Shown here: positions 60,301 through 64,000 of the stretch, in pieces
Layout: each line of letters begins with the position of its first letter
Position numbering within the stretch: position 1 is the first letter of the stretch
Assembly (NCBI GenBank): GCA_963978545.1
Contig: OZ021729.1
Span: 7,375,501-7,439,500 of the forward strand
Reading direction: 5' to 3'
DNA length: 64,000 nucleotides
DNA from: Linyphia triangularis
Taxonomy: Eukaryota; Arthropoda; Arachnida; Araneae; Linyphiidae
Made by a program: the position numbers and the translations under genes
The notes under the pieces: generated by a model
What the model was told of the DNA's origin: nothing
The model's database searches: none
Seen by the model: only the letters and a program-made list of their open reading frames with translations

Positions 60301-61599
60301 TTAAGAACGTAAGTATCAGGTTTTCACGGCTTTATCAATAAAAATACTATTTTTTTCATTCTTCTATCACCTTTTTCCGAGATTGCATTTCAAAGCTAGG
60401 GTACCCTTTAAGAAACACTCTGTAAATATACTAAGAATGTTGAAGATTTAGTTACATTAGAGAGTAGAGGCTGGAAACAGTGATATTTAATGATTTAATT
60501 TTATTAATCAACTTGCAGATATTTTATATTTATTGGTTACATAGAGTTCTCCAAAATAAAGGGTGTTAAGGACATATTGTAGATATGGGTAAACAGTGTA
60601 AATTGCAAAACGTTTCAGCCATTGCAAGAAATCATAATAATTTATTTTTTTTAAATTGAATATTTAATTAAAATGTAGTAAATTTTTTCCTCTTATAGCT
60701 CGAAAAAGTTTGAAAAACTAAAGTAATTAGTTTAACTACTAGGGGGCTTCGCCCCCTGCTCGCTAACGCTAGCCAACCCCCAAACGCTTTGCTGCGCTCG
60801 GATTGAGCGGCTTTGACGTATTACGCCGAGAGTGATTGTTTCGTTCACGTCGCCCCGTTAGAGACGAAGTCCAACCCGAGGCATTTTCTGGATAGAAATA
60901 CTTCAAAATAATAATTACTCTAATAAAAAAATGCTTCAGAAAAACAGAAAAAATCAACTTTGAAACGAAGAGTTTAAAAAGAGCTTTAAAATTAGGAACG
61001 GGTTTGTTGTTTACATACGTAAGGATGTTGCCATTCATATATTCAAAATCATTGAGGCTTTGTAGTAGCTTTATGATGAAAAATATTGAAATTTAACTAA
61101 TTAATAAAGTGTTAATAAATTATTTTGGCACGTTTTGGCAAATCTACAGCTTATTTCCTTTAAAATGACACCTTGATCATTGAAATTGGTTGAGCAGTTT
61201 AGGCGGACGGACTAACCCCAAAAAAACTTATTGCCTATTAAATATATAGATTAATTTATATGATATTTGATAGTTAAGGGTAAAATTTAACAGTTAGCGT
61301 ATATGTCTCACAAATGGCAATGACGCTGAGTCTTACCAATAGACACGATTGCCAGACTTTGACGGAAGGTAATTTTTTGTAACCTACCTGATATGTTTCT
61401 GACTGTAAAGCACAATACAAAAGGCAACGATGCTTCTTTACGTCCGGTGTGGAATCGCTCCCTGCAGGCAACGAATAACTGACCAGCCAGTCTTGCTACA
61501 CCAAAGGTATTGAACGATACGATAAAGGAAGCCGCAACTACCACGAACTTTCTAATATCATCCCTTGATGGTTTATGCATTTGGTAATAAGATGACTAC
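52782..61599 (-). CDS. SLC16-like (monocarboxylate transporter family) major facilitator protein, four coding exons
   Basis: Predicted plasma-membrane transporter of 577 residues. Exons on the minus strand: 61599-61388 (ATG at 61580-61578, preceded in frame by TAG inside the exon, which supports this start), 59701-59558, 55097-53868 and 52948-52782 (stop TAG at 52784-52782). All junctions are GT-AG and all three introns fall after the first base of a glycine codon, so the phases agree. Exon 1 holds helix 1. Exon 2 (residues 66-112, PIVGYLGNIFGLRLITLSGC) holds helices 2-3. Exon 3 holds helices 4-6, a ~188-residue hydrophilic central loop (about 188-375), and helices 7-11 with TDMLGRFFLGYVTD. 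Exon 4 holds helix 12 and a basic tail. The SLC16 signature before helix 1 (DGGWGW type) is absent (DDIRKFVVVAA), and the helix-5 motif reads YFEKSFNKMHGIYQAGG without the usual arginine, so the substrate cannot be inferred. Introns are 1.7, 4.5 and 0.9 kb, the first two filled by transposons. Confidence 0.88.
53537..53780 (+). repeat. ~90-bp tandem repeat with (AAT)n cores, three units, in intron 3
   Basis: CATTGCTTATGTAAGGTACA recurs at 53541, 53631 and 53725. Each unit carries an ACAAATAAAGATGAC-like segment, an A-run and an (AAT)n stretch whose length differs between units (7-11 triplets). Confidence 0.9.
53868..55097 (-). CDS. Transporter exon 3
   Basis: 1230 bp between acceptor TTTTAG and donor GTAAGT. 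It carries the middle half of the protein including the large cytoplasmic loop. The open frame extends 35 bases past the donor by chance, but the TAG-GTAAGT donor and the helix-12 continuation in exon 4 decide the end. Confidence 0.92.
55177..56379. mobile_element. Long-TIR MITE (family M1), copy 2, split by a LINE
   Basis: Left arm AGAGGAAGTCCTACTAAGGA, right arm read inward AGAGGAATTCCTAGCAAGGA. The inner text matches copy 1 at 16571-16975. About 430 bp without the LINE at 55584-56347. Confidence 0.85.
55584..56347 (+). mobile_element. 5'-truncated LINE (RNase H and C-terminal domain) nested in the MITE
   Basis: Flanked by a 13-bp duplication TATAGGGAATAAT (55571-55583 and 56348-56360). 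It opens inside RNase H (FSDSQAALKAINSFQ; TWVPGYIGVEGNETADKLAK). After a frameshift in an A-run near 55860, frame 55864-56259 encodes the C-terminal domain with LTGYYHLRKHLHRMGI and a zinc-like CRKCNMEEETAHHILFEC. The 3' end is a short (TATGAC) repeat. One frameshift makes it inactive. The clade differs from the (AAC)-tailed copy at 11440. Confidence 0.9.
56574..59019 (+). mobile_element. mariner-like transposon in intron 2 of the transporter
   Basis: 2446 bp between TA dinucleotides. Inverted ends begin CAGCGTGTCCCCGTATAACC and stay matched for ~90 bp (GGTCCTAGATGCATAGTCCC, AATTGAAGAAATGTTTTAAA). Contains a poly-A run at 57269-57300. Confidence 0.93.
57511..58549 (+). pseudogene. mariner-like transposase, multiple frame breaks
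   Basis: The ATG at 57511 begins MYTAEQYAEMLLLYGQCNRN, an N-terminal DNA-binding domain of the type called DUF4817. A TAA and frame change at about 57648 separate it from RLRETGSIGRRPRSRNSRVV, a second helix-turn-helix and the first catalytic aspartate in FSDECTFSGTG (57663-58112). After further stops and shifts the C-terminal part reads VEWPHRSPDLNPLEFFLL with a glutamate as third acid, and continues to a TAA at 58547-58549. The middle acid region is badly degraded. It is related to, but not the same as, the mariner at 21008, which has aspartate as third acid. Confidence 0.85.
59152..59557. other. Remainder of intron 2, unassigned
   Basis: AT-rich. An 82-codon plus-strand frame (59075-59323) overlaps the MITE arm and has no motif. 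Confidence 0.4.
59558..59701 (-). CDS. Transporter exon 2
   Basis: 144 bp between acceptor TTGCGTAG and donor GTAAAT. It encodes PIVGYLGNIFGLRLITLSGC to FTMLWGGCYG, matching helices 2-3 of monocarboxylate transporters. It is too short to stand out as an open frame but is fixed by both splice sites and phase. Confidence 0.9.
59813..60058. mobile_element. pogo/Tigger-like MITE in intron 1, with internal duplication
   Basis: 246 bp between TA dinucleotides. Ends CAATCAAACCCAGTTAACAC and CAGTCAAACTCCGTTAACGT. Inside, a ~75-bp unit (TGTTAAACGAATAAATTAAC...) is present twice. Related to 13601-14193. Confidence 0.87.
60735..61256. repeat. Dispersed element with a GGGGGCTTCGCCCCC start
   Basis: A hairpin AGGGGGC-TTC-GCCCCCT (60741-60757) is followed by CTCGCTAACGCTAGC, and the element ends TTGCCTATTAAATATATAGA. 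The start and end styles match the element at 26884-28327. No transposase or reverse transcriptase. The 89-codon minus frame here is incidental. Confidence 0.55.
61388..61599 (-). CDS. Transporter exon 1 (first coding exon)
   Basis: The acceptor TTCCGTTCAG precedes 61599, so a non-coding upstream exon is expected further right. ATG at 61580; donor ATCAG then GTAGGT at 61387. Encodes helix 1 and the following loop (EASLPFVLCFTVRNISG). Confidence 0.88.
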
Positions 61600-61703
61600 C
61601 TGAACGGAAAAGAAAAATATATATTGATGAAACTTTTTGTGGTATTGAGTAAATAAAAGTGTTATCTTCCGTCGCTTTCCATTGCAATCAGAATATTCTG
61701 CAA

Positions 61704-62035
61704 CACGTTGACTGCCATATGAGTTGCAATCAACCATTGATTCAAACTCTTCTCCAATGAACGCGTTGACGAGTGCGGTGGTTGGGGGATGTGATAATTT
61801 TTGGACAAACGTGGTTCATACTGCGCCAAAGAAATTAATGAACATCAATTTAAAATTTAAGAAACAAAGTATCAGAAAAATTAATATAAAAGTCAGAGTT
61901 GAAATATTCTAGTGCTTGGAAGCATTCCACAAAAAATGACCTGCGGTCCATCAGACTGCATACATCAGTTAAAGGTTAAATCCCATTGGATCTTTTGACC
62001 AGAATCCGGCTGTATATACCGGGGCAGTCAACGTG
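61704..62035. mobile_element. TTAA-type MITE upstream of the transporter
   Basis: 332 bp. Ends CACGTTGACTGCC on the left and CACGTTGACTGCCCCGG read inward from the right. TTAA follows the right end (62036-62039); the left copy has decayed to GCAA. The 61-codon frame inside is not a gene. Confidence 0.75.
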
Positions 62036-62970
62036 TTAAAGCAGTGTTATGCGTCAATAGATTCTTGTTAAAAGCATATTCTACAAAAGATGTATCAGAA
62101 CTAATTCTAAAAAATTAATTATACTGATCCCAGAGACATTAAACTCACTTAAGTTTTAACAGACTGTGTTGTTAGGATCAGAATAGTAAAAAGGTGGACT
62201 TATCTGTTGTTAATTTCTATTCGATTCCTCCAGAACATGCCAGTAATTAGCTCAGCTATCATATAGTTAAGTACAACCTTTCAATATAGCCGACTAGCCG
62301 TGCAAATAAAAAGAAATCTTTCATTTTGACATACAGTAACTCAAAAACTAAAGTTTGTATATCGTATTTTTTCTTAAGAGAAGACATTTCTCTACAAATG
62401 TGTAAAATTTTATATTTTTAAATTCAATAGTTTTTGCTCTCTAAGACAGAGAAGTACGAGTGGTGGAAAAATTCTACAACAGCGTTCACTCAATTTAAAT
62501 TCTTTTTATTATTATTATTAAAGAGAGATTAGATAAAAATGACAAATACTTTCCAGAAAGTCTTAAAAAATGCTTACATTACAAAATCAAATAAAAATTA
62601 CTAAATAGTAGAATAAAAATTATAGTTATGACTATAAGTACAAGGATATTACAACTAATATGTATTGCACTATTTGGTTATTATCAATAATTTTCTTCAG
62701 GTAAAAGCAAAGCATGGTTTATAAATTTACAAAATGCTTACAATTTCAATCCTATGTTTAAGACAGTTATATTTACAGACGGATCTTTAGCTGCAGCTCT
62801 TTACCATGTCAATATACTGATTATTTGTATTCCCTAACATCATACTTTAGTCTTAGAGTCTTATCCGCAAAAATCCAGCTAGGGTTGAAGATTTTAATCT
62901 TTGAAAATATTTATGAAATATTTATAGACACAACAGTGATAAGAGGCGTAAAGAAGTGTTATGAAAAGGC
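62036..62970. other. Unassigned interval upstream of the transporter gene
   Basis: No recognised repeat. A 5' non-coding exon or promoter of the transporter may lie here or further right, but I cannot place it. Confidence 0.4.
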
Positions 62971-63590
<620 letters not shown>

Positions 63591-64000
63591 AAAGTCGACA
63601 TCTAATCTAAATTATTAACAAGGTGAATTTAACTTATTAAGGGATAGACATGACAAACAAATGAATCATATTCAAACCCTTTTTTTGTACAAAAAAAAAA
63701 AAAAAAAAAGGAAAAAAAAAGGAAAAAAAAAAAAAAACTAATTTAATTCAAAACTCCAAACAATTTATTTATATTTAAACACATCACAAAAAGGTTACAA
63801 AAACAAACATTTTTCGACGCAATCGACTAAAGATTTTGAAAAAGTGATGTAGAACTGAATGAAAAATTGGAAAGTTTTGCAGAAAATTTCTTAAATAAGT
63901 GAAAAACCTGCTAACGCTCACACTTGACCAGTTTTTCCAGACCAAACTTATCGGAGTCTTTTCATGGCACTACATTTTTACTTTAATGCTACTTTTGAAC
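63591..64000. other. Unassigned interval with an A-rich tract
   Basis: Poly-A with scattered GG at about 63690-63737. Nothing else recognised to the window end. Confidence 0.4.

Noticed and set aside
61308..61387. Extension of transporter exon 1 past 61388
   Set aside because: A GTAGGT donor at 61387, the phase match with exon 2 and the paralog's identical end point show the frame beyond it is intron.

Overview
The window is animal nuclear DNA. It is AT-rich, and its coding exons are short and separated by multi-kilobase introns with GT-AG borders. There are several tRNA-derived SINE families, and DNA transposons, LTR elements and LINE fragments are nested in one another. I infer an arthropod, most plausibly an arachnid such as a spider, from the mix of repeats and the divergent transporter family. 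The species cannot be fixed from sequence reading alone. No bacterial-type operon, CRISPR array, rRNA or standalone tRNA gene was seen.

Host genes: one essentially complete gene lies on the minus strand at 52782-61599. Its four coding exons (61388-61599, 59558-59701, 53868-55097, 52782-52948) join in consistent phase into a 577-residue protein of the major facilitator superfamily, similar to monocarboxylate transporters (SLC16). A second, paralogous first coding exon lies on the same strand at 4149-4344. It has the same exon end phase and a similar sequence, so two related transporter genes probably lie in tandem. The rest of the second gene is outside the window or beyond the retrotransposon at the left edge.

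Layout: 1-2937 is the 3' part of a Ty3/gypsy element (pol with one internal stop, polypurine tract, LTR). 5071-7235 is a decayed repetitive coding sequence split by a hAT element. 8.7-16.4 kb holds two copies of a non-coding dispersed repeat (R), a Harbinger-like MITE, an LTR of a second family, a 5'-truncated LINE, a pogo-like MITE and a 32-bp minisatellite. 16.5-23 kb holds a long-TIR MITE, a SINE, another LTR and a mariner-like transposon. 25.4-31.9 kb carries three copies of a ~670-bp near-palindromic element and a solo LTR of the Ty3 family. 32.5-39.2 kb is dense in SINEs. 40-45 kb holds further MITEs and a 44-bp satellite with a three-unit higher-order period. 45.0-47.8 kb is a Tc1 element with a hAT element inside its transposase gene. 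49.1-51.2 kb has two adjacent TTAA-type elements, one an eroded piggyBac. 52.8-61.6 kb is the transporter gene, whose largest intron contains a LINE inside a MITE and a mariner inside a palindrome. 61.7-64 kb holds a TTAA MITE, a putative HINE-like element and a long tetranucleotide array.

How it works together: the only likely functional host product is the transporter. Nearly everything else is a layered record of transposition, and target-site duplications let the order of insertion be read in many places. I did not find a convincing undescribed functional system. The strongest leads are the divergent transporter pair, the three-copy palindrome with a TTACGTCA/TGACGTAA core, and the second LTR family with its cluster of TCGCCAA/TTGGCGA words.
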